Under the pieces are notes generated by a model. That model did no database searches, was not told the origin of the DNA, and saw only the letters and a program-made list of their open reading frames with translations. This document shows, piece by piece, positions 10,501 to 19,065 of a stretch of DNA of 64,000 nucleotides (position 1 is its first letter; every line of letters begins with the position of its first letter). The translations under genes and the position numbers were made by a program. Origin of the DNA: Halobellus litoreus (GTDB taxonomy: Archaea > Halobacteriota > Halobacteria > Halobacteriales > Haloferacaceae); assembly GCF_024464595.1 (NCBI RefSeq), contig NZ_JANHAW010000005.1, positions 58,539 through 122,538 of the forward strand, read 5' to 3'.

Positions 10501-11805
10501 ACTTCTGAGGATCCACGAGATCGCAAACCTGACAAAGTTAAAAATGTTGAAGTTACAGAACAAGAAATACGCGCCGATATAAAAGAGCTCATTCATCACT
10601 TAGTTCTTGAAATTGTATCGGAAACGGAAGATGGAGTCGTACCTATCCATGCTTCCTCAGAGCTAAAGACTGTCCTTGACGAACTGGAAATAAAGTTTCA
10701 AGAAATCTTTGGAGACTATGCAGAGGAAAGATTAGCAGAAGCGGATCAGCTCTTAGGGGACCTTCCCGCGGGTGATTCTCCTTATCCGAATCTGGACCAA
10801 TGGATTTCAGATAGTCTATTTGATTATCATGTTGGTAAATTCGAAAATACACCAATCGTATGGAAATTATCTACGAATAATTTGGTATCAAATCCTCTCA
10901 CCGAAGGATTTGCGTGTATACTTGATTACCAACGTCTTGATTCGTCGGTTTTCGACCGACTTGAGACAAAGTACCTTGAGCCTGAAAAGTCGGAATTGAA
11001 CGAGCGTAGGAACGCAGCCGAACGTCGGAGTAATAATGAATCGCTCTCTACTTCTGAGCGTGCAGAAGCTTCTGAAGAGTACGAGCGTTGCGAAAGCGCC
11101 CTTACTCAGATCAATGAGCTCCAAGAAGCCATGATGCAGTTGAGTTCACCCCACGTTCCGGATCGCGATCCACAGGTGGAAACAATTGCTGCAGATCTCA
11201 AACCTAAAGTTGTCCGATTCCGTGAACGGACTGTTGAAAGGCTCGAAACGCTTGATGCACTTGTCGAAGAGATGGACCCAGAGAAGTTTGATGAAGTGTT
11301 CAGTCCAAAATTCCTACAGCGAGTAAACGAAAATCGAGAGGACTGGATTGAGGCGCTAAAAATGTTGGAGACTGCATGTGCCGAATATAGTAAAGGACCC
11401 GAACACCCCGTTGAAACCCACTTGTATGATCTCTTCGTGTATGTGGATGATATTATCGGGTCCACGTATCATGGGAGTAATGACATCACGTTTATGAATC
11501 ACTATTTCAGCAAGGGGAAAAGCTACCTTGAGGATGGTCGCCCCCAAGACGGGTTGGATAATGATATTCATTTGCTTGCAGAACTCGCTGCAGAGACGGA
11601 TGAAGATGTTGAGCTCGGTAGAGACGTCAAAGGTGAATGTAATAAACTATCCAAGATGCTTCCATCTGACTGGAAGACTCGGACGAGGTCTGAAATTCTG
11701 ACTACGGGATACAATCCGGTGAAAAAGTATGGAGTGGAAGTTAATATACAGCCACTAGCGGAGAAAAACATCGTTCCGGAGATCGTCGAGGACAAAATCC
11801 TCTGA
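7582..11805 (+). CDS. pglX: BREX adenine methyltransferase PglX
   Basis: The 1407-residue protein has the two motifs of an amino-methyltransferase: the SAM-binding DPACGSGHFL from residue 315 and the catalytic NPPYGS from residue 520. A helical N-terminal region precedes them and a long C-terminal half follows, probably the DNA-recognition part. PglX methylates adenine in a non-palindromic host motif and is needed for BREX defence. The ATG at 7582 is the first in frame after the divergent promoter gap. Base use is unlike its BREX neighbours: many A/T-ending codons and a visibly lower GC content, suggesting replacement by recombination from another source. The frame is intact. Confidence 0.95.
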   Translation: MSGQSSLEAKAQLDKAEREHLEDVVTNLRKTVEKDIEYQLEHSYELNSEDGGKGLSDEEAATRAELVTAVEREDGDKSWEVKFERYVMGVGYTIVNRLTALRCMEVRGFIDRPVTQFGDSGTTPAAERLETDEFLGPNEAIIEAYDRECEKLSEEIEILFDSDSPYSIIDPDVDIFEELCLALDDVPEELWRADDVLGWVYEYYNTPKLQEVRKKARQGKLKADDVPAANQFYTPHWVVRQLTDNSLGKMYLESKDEFHSTVDQQSHLSMSERKNRTPHIQDSPSVSDYCTYLIPSETNQDVTDFQNVEEIRVIDPACGSGHFLLYAFDVLERIWRTETEIPPEDIPRKILRHNLFGVDLDMRACQLAAFNLYLKARTRTEAEGKSSFEMPNIGVVCADARIANFDDARELFEEVSGEKDELHKALESLIDQFEDVHGIGGLLDVRGTLSEQFLETQSDTLQTTFEDDWDADLTLQSFLNTLQDAIDKRINGDSFAAQDLKSFVRLLSVLAQDYDVALMNPPYGSAQRGRMPQTVKSYVEDHYDYAPQYYLNFFEVCDQISKEDGRVGMLVPRSFMFSRRYQSFRDDFIGNKGSFDFLAEFGEGILDNATVRTVGTVVRTSGTGGSQGDFFRLHDIPTEQKEETFLNTAFGSDISDDVQRHYRLPLEDFSKIPGSPLSYWTPDEIREFHNTELKIDPEAAKVDGEAVCRVKTGIQTGKNPRFVRRHWEVNDAEGFVPYAKGGEEAWIAPHIDRCINWFSDGAEVERYKGSKIYNEDFFEREGLTWTYSKETGRRFGYYPPGGIFDIMGSMIFPQSVPTWTLMSALNSTLYHGIFLSLTPERNWKVSDVGRIPWHKKFEEQNDLLEAASIDQYDVSIASSEGDPTSPFYVAPSVYPGNREYFYDHIYTEDSSPQDRELSSDMSLSQLSKSAKITKLNREQTLEESASEIDDLMFSVAGVSESTKEQLLQEIALRTSEDPRDRKPDKVKNVEVTEQEIRADIKELIHHLVLEIVSETEDGVVPIHASSELKTVLDELEIKFQEIFGDYAEERLAEADQLLGDLPAGDSPYPNLDQWISDSLFDYHVGKFENTPIVWKLSTNNLVSNPLTEGFACILDYQRLDSSVFDRLETKYLEPEKSELNERRNAAERRSNNESLSTSERAEASEEYERCESALTQINELQEAMMQLSSPHVPDRDPQVETIAADLKPKVVRFRERTVERLETLDALVEEMDPEKFDEVFSPKFLQRVNENREDWIEALKMLETACAEYSKGPEHPVETHLYDLFVYVDDIIGSTYHGSNDITFMNHYFSKGKSYLEDGRPQDGLDNDIHLLAELAAETDEDVELGRDVKGECNKLSKMLPSDWKTRTRSEILTTGYNPVKKYGVEVNIQPLAEKNIVPEIVEDKIL

Positions 11806-11902
11806 CGAGAACCCCATTTCTCCATATTGGTCCGATCAGAGAGCCATCTCCCTGAACTGGATGGGAACGATTTACAACATAACCGAGAAAACTATGCATT
11901 AA

Positions 11903-12424
11903 ATGAAAGCCGCAATATTCACAGAAGGCTCCACAACAACGAGTGAGTCTACGGAGTCCTATTCGGACTACTTTGTGGGATCATTCCTATCTGTAAATAA
12001 TCTCGCCGAGGAACTTTCTGTCTACTGTGATACTGAGATTCACATACTTTCCGAAGTACATGGCTACATCAGGGGGGAAGACTCAGTACATTCCAAGCAG
12101 TCTGTCGATTTTGACGAGTCGTCTAAGAATTTTAAAGAATCTTTTCTATCTCAGATCGGTGACCTAGATGTTGTTGTTATTCTCCTAACCACAGATACAT
12201 TCAAGCATATTCTTGCTCCGAACTGGGACGAGACCCTCGAGCAATCAAAGCTTGACTCGATATGGTGCATCGGAACTTCCCGCAGCGGTTTGAACTCAGT
12301 GAATCTCGAAGCGCTGGAGAGCCAGCATCCCGTTCTCATCTACCAACGTCGGGGTGTTGCACGCGTCGGAACAGAAACTCGAGAGGAACTGATAGACCAT
12401 ATCCGTGCTCGGTTAGATGACTAG
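11903..12424 (+). CDS. Unknown 173-residue protein within the BREX locus
   Basis: I do not recognise this family. The product is soluble, with alternating strands and helices: MKAAIFTEG at the N-terminus, EIHILSEVHGYI near residue 50, VVVILLTTDTF near residue 90, and a C-terminal helix. The LSE-hGyI segment recalls the LSAKHGL motif of YaaA/DUF6884-like proteins, but the likeness is weak. Its stop overlaps the helicase start by 8 bases (ATGACTAG), so it is translationally coupled to brxHII and probably serves BREX. It is AT-richer than the helicase and matches pglX in composition. It lies 97 bases after pglX, with an AT-rich run just before the ATG that could be a promoter. Confidence 0.85.
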   Translation: MKAAIFTEGSTTTSESTESYSDYFVGSFLSVNNLAEELSVYCDTEIHILSEVHGYIRGEDSVHSKQSVDFDESSKNFKESFLSQIGDLDVVVILLTTDTFKHILAPNWDETLEQSKLDSIWCIGTSRSGLNSVNLEALESQHPVLIYQRRGVARVGTETREELIDHIRARLDD

Positions 12425-15326
12425 AGATTTCGAATCCGGAGACCGAATCAGACTCAACGGTGATCCAGCAGAGGTCATCCGTACGTACGAAGTCGGGGAT
12501 CTTCCGTACCTCCGGGTCTACGTTGAGGGCGATGGTGCAAAGACGGTGTGCCTTGACCACGTCTCCGTCGAACCAAGCAGTGATGCACTCGATACCCTCG
12601 AGGATCAAGTAGCAGACCTCCACCCCCGACACGAAGCAGTTTCGTCAGAATGGTTCGACCTCCGGACCGAGGCGCTCCAGCTCAAGATGGCCCACGAGCA
12701 GGGGCAACTCCTGAGCATCTCGAACTCGCTCGTCCGCCTCGAACCCTACCAGCTTGCCTGTGTGAATCAGGTGATGCAGAAGCTCCGCCAGCGAGCACTC
12801 ATCGCTGACGACGTCGGTCTCGGGAAGACCATCGAGGCAGGCCTCATCCTCAAAGAACTCGAAGCCCGAAATCGAGCCAACAGCGTCCTCTTCCTCGTTC
12901 CCGCGCACCTTCAGAAGAAGTGGATTCGGGACATGGAGCGCTTCTTCGACATCGACCTCACGGTTGCGGACCGCCAGTGGGTCGACGCCGAGCGTCGACG
13001 ACTCGGCGAGGAGGCGAACATCTGGGACCAGGAGGGCCAGCGTCTGGTCACCAGCATGGCGTTCCTCCGTCAGGACGAGTTCCAGTCCGAGATCGAGAAC
13101 GCCTTCTGGGACGTCGCCGTCATCGACGAAGCGCACAAGGCCAGCAAGCGGGGCGAGTCCCCCAGCAAGACCTCGCTTATGGCCGAACGCGTCGCCAATC
13201 ACTGTGAATCCCTGCTGTTGCTAAGTGCGACGCCGCACGACGGGAAGGGGGAGGCGTTCCGATCCCTCATCAGCTATATTGACCCGTTCCTCGTCGCCGA
13301 GGACCAGGACCTCACTCGAGAGACGGTGAACCGCGTCATGATTCGGCGCGGAAAGGAGACCATCTACGACGATAACGGGGAGCGCATCTTCCCCGAACGA
13401 GATGTCCAAACGGCCACCGTCTCGATGTCGCCCGCAGAGGAGCAACTGTACGAGCGCGTGACCGAGTACGTCCGCGAAGTCTACAACCGATCTGACCAAT
13501 TGAACGAGCCCGCTGTCGGCTTTGCGATGGCGCTCATGCAAAAGCGGCTTGTGAGCAGCGTAGGCGCGATTCGAGAGACACTCCGACGTCGCCTTCACGG
13601 GCTGCTCGAACCCGACGAGCGGGGTCTCTCGACCGATGCGACGGCCTACCTCGAAGGCGAGGACCTGGAGGACTCTGACCGTGAACAGGCGGAGCAGGAA
13701 CTCGAACGGCTCACGGTCGCTCAGGGTGATGAAGCACTCCAGAAGGAGATCGACACGCTGCAGGAACTCGTCGCGATGGCCGAGGATCTGCCGGTCGACA
13801 CCAAGGCCCGGAAGGTCAAACGCTACATCGAGCAGCTCTTCGAGGAGCATCCGGACGAGAAGCTCATCCTGTTCACTGAGTACCGCGATACGTTGGACTA
13901 TCTCCTCGATCTCTTCGCCGATGAACCATGGGCAGACGAGATTCTGACCATCCACGGGGATGTGAGCAAAGACGAGCGAACCCGGATTGAAGACGAATTC
14001 AACTACGGGAAGTCCCGATTACTGATGGCGACCGATGCGGCCAGTGAGGGGATCGACCTCCAGCATAGCTGCCACATTATGATCAACTACGAACTCCCGT
14101 GGAATCCGAACCGCCTCGAACAGCGAATTGGCCGGATCCATCGCTACGGACAGGACAAGGAGGTCAAGGTGTGGAACTTCCAGTTCGATGGCACACGAGA
14201 ATCCGAAATTTTCGATCTACTCCAAGACAAGGTTGAGGAAATCCGGTCGAAGGTCGGTGCGACGGCAGATGTCCTCGGGATGCTGGACGACGTCAACATC
14301 GACTCCCTCCTGATGAAATCTGTCCAGAACCAGGAACCAGCCTCCGCCACAAAAGAGGAACTCGAGGAGTTGATGGAAGAGCGTGAACAGACACTCCTCG
14401 AGTGGTACGAACGGAGTCTCATAGACTGCAGTACGTTCGACGCCGAGAGTCGACAGGAGATTCAGTCGATCGTCGACGACTCAGAGGACGTCTTCGGAAG
14501 TGAACAAGAGATTCGAGAGTTCTTCACTCGAGCTATCGAGGCATTCGAGGGCTCGGTTGAGAAGCGTGGAAACCAGTTGTACGAGGCAGAAGTCCCGCCT
14601 GAAGTGACTGACAGTGGACAGCCTGAGACGATGGAACCGTTCACATTTAGTCGCGATTTCGCCATCGATCACGACGGGATCGAGTACCTTTCTCCGGATG
14701 CAGATATTCTGCAGGCCCTCCGCGATCTGGTTCTCCAGCAGGAGCAAGACGCAGGGAAGGCTGGAATGAAGCTGCTGCCATTCGTCGATCAACCCGGCAT
14801 CACATTCGTCTATAAGGTCGCCTTCGAAGATGCAACCGGCAAGACGATTCGGGAGCAACTTATCCCCGTCTACGTTGATCTCGCTGGACTTGACGCCCAG
14901 CGTTCGCTCGGCGAGCGAGTCCTTGATGCAGATACAATCCACGCTCGACCGGATGGAAGCACTGTGTCTCGGTTGCTCACACAACGTGGTGAACTTGAAG
15001 ATGCTGCGGAAAGGTACATCAGTAGTCTCGTCGCCGAGATTCGTGAGGATTTACTCGAAACGCGCCAGCAGGATGTCCGGAAAGAACTCTCTGACTTGGA
15101 ATCTTACGAGCAAGCAGAGCGAGATCGAATCCAGTCGTTCATCGATTCGTACGAACAAAAAGCGACAACAGGGTCAGATATGCGCATTGCGATTCGGAAT
15201 CAAAAACAACGTCTTGAGCAGCTAGAAACCCGGATCGAATCCAGAAAAACGGAGCTGAGGAAACAAGAGCAGGTGATCTCACTAGCCCCAGATATCGAAG
15301 CATACTGTCTAACATTACCAGTCTAA
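12417..15326 (+). CDS. brxHII: BREX-associated SNF2-like helicase, BrxHII type
   Basis: The 969-residue protein is a superfamily 2 ATPase of the SNF2/RapA-like group. Motif I is GLGKT at residues 134-138, motif II is DEAH at residues 237-240, and LLSATPHD follows as motif III. The C-terminal RecA lobe has FTEYRDTLDYL, ATDAASEGIDLQ and the motif VI RIGRIHRYGQ. The last 300 residues are helical and charged. A helicase of this kind at the edge of a BREX cluster with two BrxC-type ATPases is the type 5 signature. The start overlaps the 173-residue gene by 8 bases. GC content returns to the high local level here, unlike pglX. Confidence 0.9.
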   Translation: MTRDFESGDRIRLNGDPAEVIRTYEVGDLPYLRVYVEGDGAKTVCLDHVSVEPSSDALDTLEDQVADLHPRHEAVSSEWFDLRTEALQLKMAHEQGQLLSISNSLVRLEPYQLACVNQVMQKLRQRALIADDVGLGKTIEAGLILKELEARNRANSVLFLVPAHLQKKWIRDMERFFDIDLTVADRQWVDAERRRLGEEANIWDQEGQRLVTSMAFLRQDEFQSEIENAFWDVAVIDEAHKASKRGESPSKTSLMAERVANHCESLLLLSATPHDGKGEAFRSLISYIDPFLVAEDQDLTRETVNRVMIRRGKETIYDDNGERIFPERDVQTATVSMSPAEEQLYERVTEYVREVYNRSDQLNEPAVGFAMALMQKRLVSSVGAIRETLRRRLHGLLEPDERGLSTDATAYLEGEDLEDSDREQAEQELERLTVAQGDEALQKEIDTLQELVAMAEDLPVDTKARKVKRYIEQLFEEHPDEKLILFTEYRDTLDYLLDLFADEPWADEILTIHGDVSKDERTRIEDEFNYGKSRLLMATDAASEGIDLQHSCHIMINYELPWNPNRLEQRIGRIHRYGQDKEVKVWNFQFDGTRESEIFDLLQDKVEEIRSKVGATADVLGMLDDVNIDSLLMKSVQNQEPASATKEELEELMEEREQTLLEWYERSLIDCSTFDAESRQEIQSIVDDSEDVFGSEQEIREFFTRAIEAFEGSVEKRGNQLYEAEVPPEVTDSGQPETMEPFTFSRDFAIDHDGIEYLSPDADILQALRDLVLQQEQDAGKAGMKLLPFVDQPGITFVYKVAFEDATGKTIREQLIPVYVDLAGLDAQRSLGERVLDADTIHARPDGSTVSRLLTQRGELEDAAERYISSLVAEIREDLLETRQQDVRKELSDLESYEQAERDRIQSFIDSYEQKATTGSDMRIAIRNQKQRLEQLETRIESRKTELRKQEQVISLAPDIEAYCLTLPV

Positions 15327-15360
15327 TCGAGGGGCTGTTACCTATCGTCGAGTTTTTTCG
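15327..15360 (+). terminator. T-tract terminator after brxHII
   Basis: A run of six T residues (15353-15358) lies 27 bases after the helicase stop, in otherwise GC-rich DNA. Archaeal RNA polymerase terminates at U-rich tracts, so this is a plausible end for the pglX-brxHII transcript. Confidence 0.5.
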
Positions 15361-15368
15361 CCTACCCC

Positions 15369-15649
15369 ATGCCCCACTCCATCCAATACTACGTCAACCC
15401 GAGCAAGAGCCAGACAGCGATCCGCCAGCATCTCCAACAACTCGTCGAGGAGGTCGAACTTCCCGAGGACCGTCGGCAGAACAACCTGCCATACAAGTTC
15501 TGTGGGATCAATGAGAGAAAGAGAGACATCAATTCCTTGACGATCACAAACTGCTGCGTGCTGAAGGGACGTTGCGGGATATTTACGACCAAGTCGAGAA
15601 GACGACCGAAATCAAGCGCTACGAGTCTACCCCCCGCCTCGAGCGGTGA
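15369..15649 (+). pseudogene. Frameshifted remnant of an unrecognised gene
   Basis: An ATG at 15369 opens a frame that reads as a plausible soluble protein (QQLVEEVELPEDRRQNN) for about 48 codons. Coding character then moves to another frame, where FLDDHKLLRAEGTLRDIYDQ runs on to a TGA at 15647-15649. The shift falls in the purine-rich stretch around 15510-15528. The two halves together resemble one gene of about 93 codons broken by an indel. I do not recognise the family. Confidence 0.45.
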
Positions 15650-15810
15650 CCGCGCAAATGGAAGTGAAGGCGCGAATGATAGTAAAAATTAGTTTCTTCG
15701 GACTCAGAGTCTCAGAGTCTCCGTTCTCTGTTTCTCCAGACTCTTAACGAGGTCCTCGGGACTTGACCTCTATCCTTGGGATGCTTATCGGAAGGCCCTA
15801 AGAGGGGAGT

Positions 15811-15932
15811 GTTTCCCACAAATGGTGGGAAGTCACGAACGCCGAAGTCAATCATCCGTACAACCTCTCCGGCCCAGAGGGTGTGCTGGACGAGATCACT
15901 TCGGCGATTCAGCCCGTCGAGAGGAGCCCCTG
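15811..15932 (+). pseudogene. Possible 3' tail of a decayed gene
   Basis: One frame across this stretch reads SHKWWEVTNAEVNHPYNL and continues with GPEGVLDEITSAIQP to a TGA at 15930-15932. That is protein-like, but it has no start and is closed upstream by a TAA. It may be the tail of a lost gene. The remaining sequence from 15650 to 16002 shows nothing else except the TATA box at its right end. Confidence 0.3.
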
Positions 15933-15960
15933 ACTGTGAATGGTCGAACCCGTGCTCTGG

Positions 15961-15968
15961 TTTATATA
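15961..15968 (+). promoter_or_regulatory. TATA box for the gene at 16003
   Basis: TTTATATA lies 35-42 bases before the ATG at 16003. Archaeal transcription starts about 25 bases downstream of the box, giving a very short leader and supporting 16003 as the start rather than the upstream in-frame ATG at 15940. Confidence 0.7.
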
Positions 15969-16002
15969 CCAATACGAAGGAAGGGATGCGTGTAGAACGA
16001 AA

Positions 16003-16806
16003 ATGACTGCACCCTCCAACGGGAACGGATCTCCATTCGACACCGTCCCAGACGCATCCTCCAGCGAACCCAAGTACTCGCCGATCTCCGTCTCCGCGCT
16101 CCACGCCGCAGTCGGGCAGCGAGGCCTCCCGGCCGAATACCTTCCCCTCTCTGTTCGTGCCCTTGACGAGCTCCAACTCGCGCTCTCATCCGCGCACAAG
16201 GGGAACTTCCTCACACGCCAACTCATCGGACAGGCAGACCGCTCGAAGTACCTCGATGTGCAACGCTACAGCCCGAGTGATGGCGACGATGACGAACCGG
16301 TCGGCTCCGGGCTCGACGCGATGGACGACGTCAACATGGGCAATCCATCAGCCGGTCGCGGCCCCGCCCACTTCGACGACATTCTCTTCCTGAGCGGGCC
16401 GTACGTGCGAACGCTCCTCGAGGATGTACTGGGATACGCCGTCCCCGAATTTGTCGGCCCAGTCGATCGCTACACACTCACGCCGTGGGCCGAACCGTCG
16501 AAACCGCCCCAGGAAGACATCCGAATCGAGTTCGTCCCCGCCGGCTCCGAACCCACGCCCGAGGAGGAGCTCATCGCGGGGATCGACACCTATGCCGTTC
16601 GCGCCGAAATCGTCAGGGTCGTCGTCGACGCCTTCGCCATCTACAGCAGTGAACCCGGATTCATGGATACCGTTGACTCTGTCTCCAGCCCGACGCTCGC
16701 CGTCCGTGCAGCACCCCACGACGACCTCGTAATGGAAGAACCGGGTCCGTACTCCGCGCCGATCCCCGGCGCGATCAGGCACGCCCCGTCTGATCGGGTG
16801 GAGTGA
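16003..16806 (+). CDS. Hypothetical 267-residue protein
   Basis: I do not recognise this family. The product is soluble and acidic, with a low-complexity N-terminus, a central helical region (SALHAAVGQRGLPAEYL) and a segment HFDDILFLSGPYVRTLLED. No catalytic motif, membrane segment or zinc site is visible. The frame is open from 15940, but the TATA box at 15961-15968 supports the ATG at 16003. It converges with the HNH gene, whose end is 20 bases away. Codon use is typical of the GC-rich surroundings. Confidence 0.75.
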   Translation: MTAPSNGNGSPFDTVPDASSSEPKYSPISVSALHAAVGQRGLPAEYLPLSVRALDELQLALSSAHKGNFLTRQLIGQADRSKYLDVQRYSPSDGDDDEPVGSGLDAMDDVNMGNPSAGRGPAHFDDILFLSGPYVRTLLEDVLGYAVPEFVGPVDRYTLTPWAEPSKPPQEDIRIEFVPAGSEPTPEEELIAGIDTYAVRAEIVRVVVDAFAIYSSEPGFMDTVDSVSSPTLAVRAAPHDDLVMEEPGPYSAPIPGAIRHAPSDRVE

Positions 16807-16825
16807 GTGAACGAAAACAGGATGA

Positions 16826-17203
16826 CTACCGGATCGCCCATTTAATACCGCGCACGATTGCCCGGCCGACCACTCGAAGGACCCGTAGGGCATTGTGTTC
16901 GCCAACACCGTACTGACTCCCAGTCGGGTGGCCGTGGATACCGTCGTGACAGTACTGACAGACCGTCACGAGGTTCCCCAGGTGGTTCCACCCACCGTCG
17001 CGGAGTGAGATTAGGTGGTGCGCGTGGAGAGTCGCCCCGCCGTCGCCAGCGTGAGGTCCACTCCGTCGCCCACACTCTTGACACGTGTAGTTATCGCGTT
17101 CGTAGACGGCCTTCCGGCGAGCGTCCCAGTCAGGCGGATACTTCTCGTCGTGACTGCTGGGATCGTCGTATTTCGAGTTGATTCCGGAACTACGCCCAAA
17201 CAT
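16826..17203 (-). CDS. HNH endonuclease
   Basis: The 125-residue protein has a compact HNH nuclease domain: a first zinc knuckle YTCQECG, the core LHAHHLISLRDGGWNHLGN with its paired histidines and asparagine, and the second knuckle CQYCHDGIHG. Such nucleases nick or cut DNA with a divalent metal. The ATG at 17203 is 6 bases after the stop of the RPA-associated gene, making this the last gene of an RPA operon. A GTG at 17206 is a possible alternative start. Its role could be in repair, defence or element transfer; the sequence does not decide. Confidence 0.9.
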   Translation of the reverse strand: MFGRSSGINSKYDDPSSHDEKYPPDWDARRKAVYERDNYTCQECGRRSGPHAGDGGATLHAHHLISLRDGGWNHLGNLVTVCQYCHDGIHGHPTGSQYGVGEHNALRVLRVVGRAIVRGIKWAIR

Positions 17204-17209
17204 CACTCG

Positions 17210-17926
17210 TTAGTCCTCGATCAATGTTTCCTGTTCCGGCTCTTCGCCGTCGACGTCGTCACCCTTGGCTTCGGCTTCCTCGAGACGCTCCTCGATCGTC
17301 TCCGCATCGAGCTCCGTCGCAGATTCGTCACCATCGAGGAGGTTCTGGAGCGTGAACGCCGCGACATGCGCGAAGTACGACCCATCATGGCCGTACTGTT
17401 CGCGAGCGAGTGCGGCTACCTTCGGGGAGGTCTCCTGCGCCGACTCGACACGCTCGAGTGTTCGCCGCGCTGCCTCGAATACCCAGATATCGCGCGTACT
17501 GATGTCGACGACCCCGACGTCCTCGGGGACGAGTGAGACATTAATCCTTCCGTCGTCGGTCTTGTACGTCCGGGGCTTGCCGATGACCGCGAGGAACTCG
17601 GGTGGCTGAATCTTCTTAAATTTCTTGAGTGCCTCATGCTGGTACTGCCCGGCGTACACCCAGAACGTCCCAGTCGGGTCGACGACACGCACTCGAAGGT
17701 ACTCCTGGTCGTCGGTTCCGACATCCTCGACGTCCGTGACCGTTCCCATGACACACACTCGGTTCGCTCGCACTCCGGTAGGGAGTGCAACGTAAACCGG
17801 GGCACGCTCGTCTTGTGAGGTCTTGAACGTGTATGTCGCTTCGTTCAGCTCGGCGGCAAAGACGTGCTTCGCCACCTCGCGGTCTGGGACAGTCGTCCCC
17901 TGCTGTGATTGAGAGTCGCTTGTTGC
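17210..17926 (-). CDS. RPA-associated protein (COG3390 type), copy 1
   Basis: The 238-residue product carries the hallmarks of haloarchaeal RPA-associated proteins: a basic AKHVFAAELNEATYTF start, RANRVCVMGTVTDVEDV, VVDPTGTFWVYAGQYQ and PPEFLAVIGKPRTY, which together form an OB fold. These proteins are encoded next to RPA and work with it on single-stranded DNA. The frame is open from 18064, but the ATG at 17926 lies 8 bases after the RPA stop and has a GGAGG-type ribosome site, so it is chosen. The C-terminus is acidic. Related units occur at 42132 (fused) and 54768. Confidence 0.88.
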   Translation of the reverse strand, partial: ATSDSQSQQGTTVPDREVAKHVFAAELNEATYTFKTSQDERAPVYVALPTGVRANRVCVMGTVTDVEDVGTDDQEYLRVRVVDPTGTFWVYAGQYQHEALKKFKKIQPPEFLAVIGKPRTYKTDDGRINVSLVPEDVGVVDISTRDIWVFEAARRTLERVESAQETSPKVAALAREQYGHDGSYFAHVAAFTLQNLLDGDESATELDAETIEERLEEAEAKGDDVDGEEPEQETLIED

Positions 17927-17933
17927 CATCTTT

Positions 17934-19019
17934 TCAGTCGCCTCCAAGACCGCCCGCGTGTGCATCATACGAGCGCGGGAGGTCTTCGATAGACGCAGCC
18001 GTGAGCCCCGGCCCATCGTAGTTGTATTCTGCGAGCAGTTCCACGACTGCTTCTTCGTAGCCATCCGAGAACGCTCTCTCCGGAGTCTCTTCGACTTCTT
18101 CGATGAGGAGATACCGCCCGAGCAGGGGCCCTTCGACGGTGAAACGCCGCCCGATCAGAATGTCAGTGAAGCGGTCGGAGACGACGGTGAAATCCAGCGC
18201 GTCGGCCGCCAGCTCCTTGGCCTCCTCCAAGTCGATCCCCGTGACCTCCTCGGTGACGCCATGAGTGAACAGGCATTCCTGGGCCGTGTGCCCATCGTCG
18301 ATGACCGCTTTGATACGCAGGTCGAACTCGCCGTCGACGGCGCCGTGTTCGCTGCACTCACCGCCCGTGACGACGCGAGTGCAATCGGAAGCCGAGCACC
18401 GCTTGATGAGTCCAGACTGCCCCTGGATAGCGACAAAGAATCCCTCGTGCGTCGTGATCATCGTCCCGACATCTGTCACGACTTCCGCGCTATCATGCGC
18501 GTGCTCGATAATCTCGCTACGCGAGTTGATTTTCACCGAATAGGAGCCTTCGTACTCCTCAACGACGACGTCTTTGAACGTGTAGGTCGTGTCTTCCTCG
18601 ATGTCTGGTGGGTCCGACTTTGCCCACGCGGTAAACTTGAGCCGTCCGCTCTCATCGCCGATGAGGCCGACCTGGTGGATAGACTCGTGCTTCGGTTCCC
18701 AGAGTTCGACGACCTTCGCGCGAATTGTGACCCACTCGTTATCGGTGGTACACTCAGCAAGAGGGAGAGGATCGTCGGTCGTTCCCCGTTCACTATCGCG
18801 TTGAGCCGCCCAGAACGCGTCAGTGTCGATGCCCACCTCTTTGAGAACGTGGCCTCGAACACTCTCGAACGCCTGGGTCCTCGGCACTCGATACGTGTTG
18901 ACGTAGGAGTCGAAGAGCGTTGCGAGCGCGTCGACGTCATACTCATCAACGCAGTCATCCGGCAGATGGGGAGCCAACTGGTCATGGAGTGACTGCGCGT
19001 CTTCTCGGAGGGTGCTCAT
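17934..19019 (-). CDS. Replication protein A (RPA), copy 1
   Basis: The 361-residue protein is a single-stranded DNA-binding protein of the haloarchaeal RPA family. An N-terminal helical part is followed by an OB fold from about residue 95 (WVTIRAKVVELWEPKHESI, VGLIGDESGRLKFTAWAKS). A second segment leads into a zinc-finger-like CSASDCTRVV...CSEHG. The C-terminal part has another OB-like region (GRRFTVEGPLLGRYLLIEEV). The frame is open from 19070, but a TATA box 32-46 bases before 19019 supports that start. It heads a leftward operon with the RPA-associated protein and HNH nuclease. Confidence 0.9.
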   Translation of the reverse strand: MSTLREDAQSLHDQLAPHLPDDCVDEYDVDALATLFDSYVNTYRVPRTQAFESVRGHVLKEVGIDTDAFWAAQRDSERGTTDDPLPLAECTTDNEWVTIRAKVVELWEPKHESIHQVGLIGDESGRLKFTAWAKSDPPDIEEDTTYTFKDVVVEEYEGSYSVKINSRSEIIEHAHDSAEVVTDVGTMITTHEGFFVAIQGQSGLIKRCSASDCTRVVTGGECSEHGAVDGEFDLRIKAVIDDGHTAQECLFTHGVTEEVTGIDLEEAKELAADALDFTVVSDRFTDILIGRRFTVEGPLLGRYLLIEEVEETPERAFSDGYEEAVVELLAEYNYDGPGLTAASIEDLPRSYDAHAGGLGGD

Positions 19020-19050
19020 ATGATCTACGGCCTGAACTACGCTTTCTGGT

Positions 19051-19065
19051 AGTATAAATAAATCC
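19051..19065 (-). promoter_or_regulatory. TATA box for RPA copy 1
   Basis: Read on the minus strand, GGATTTATTTATACT lies 32-46 bases before the ATG at 19019. This spacing predicts a leader of about 13 bases. The rest of the gap up to 19455 holds the inverted repeat at 19327-19374 and no convincing gene. Confidence 0.7.

Noticed and set aside
15783..15833. Additional C-run/G-run element near GTGTTTCCCACAAATGGTGG
   Set aside because: It resembles the family loosely, but the arms are CCCAC/GTGGG and it overlaps a coding-like remnant, so it was left out of the count.
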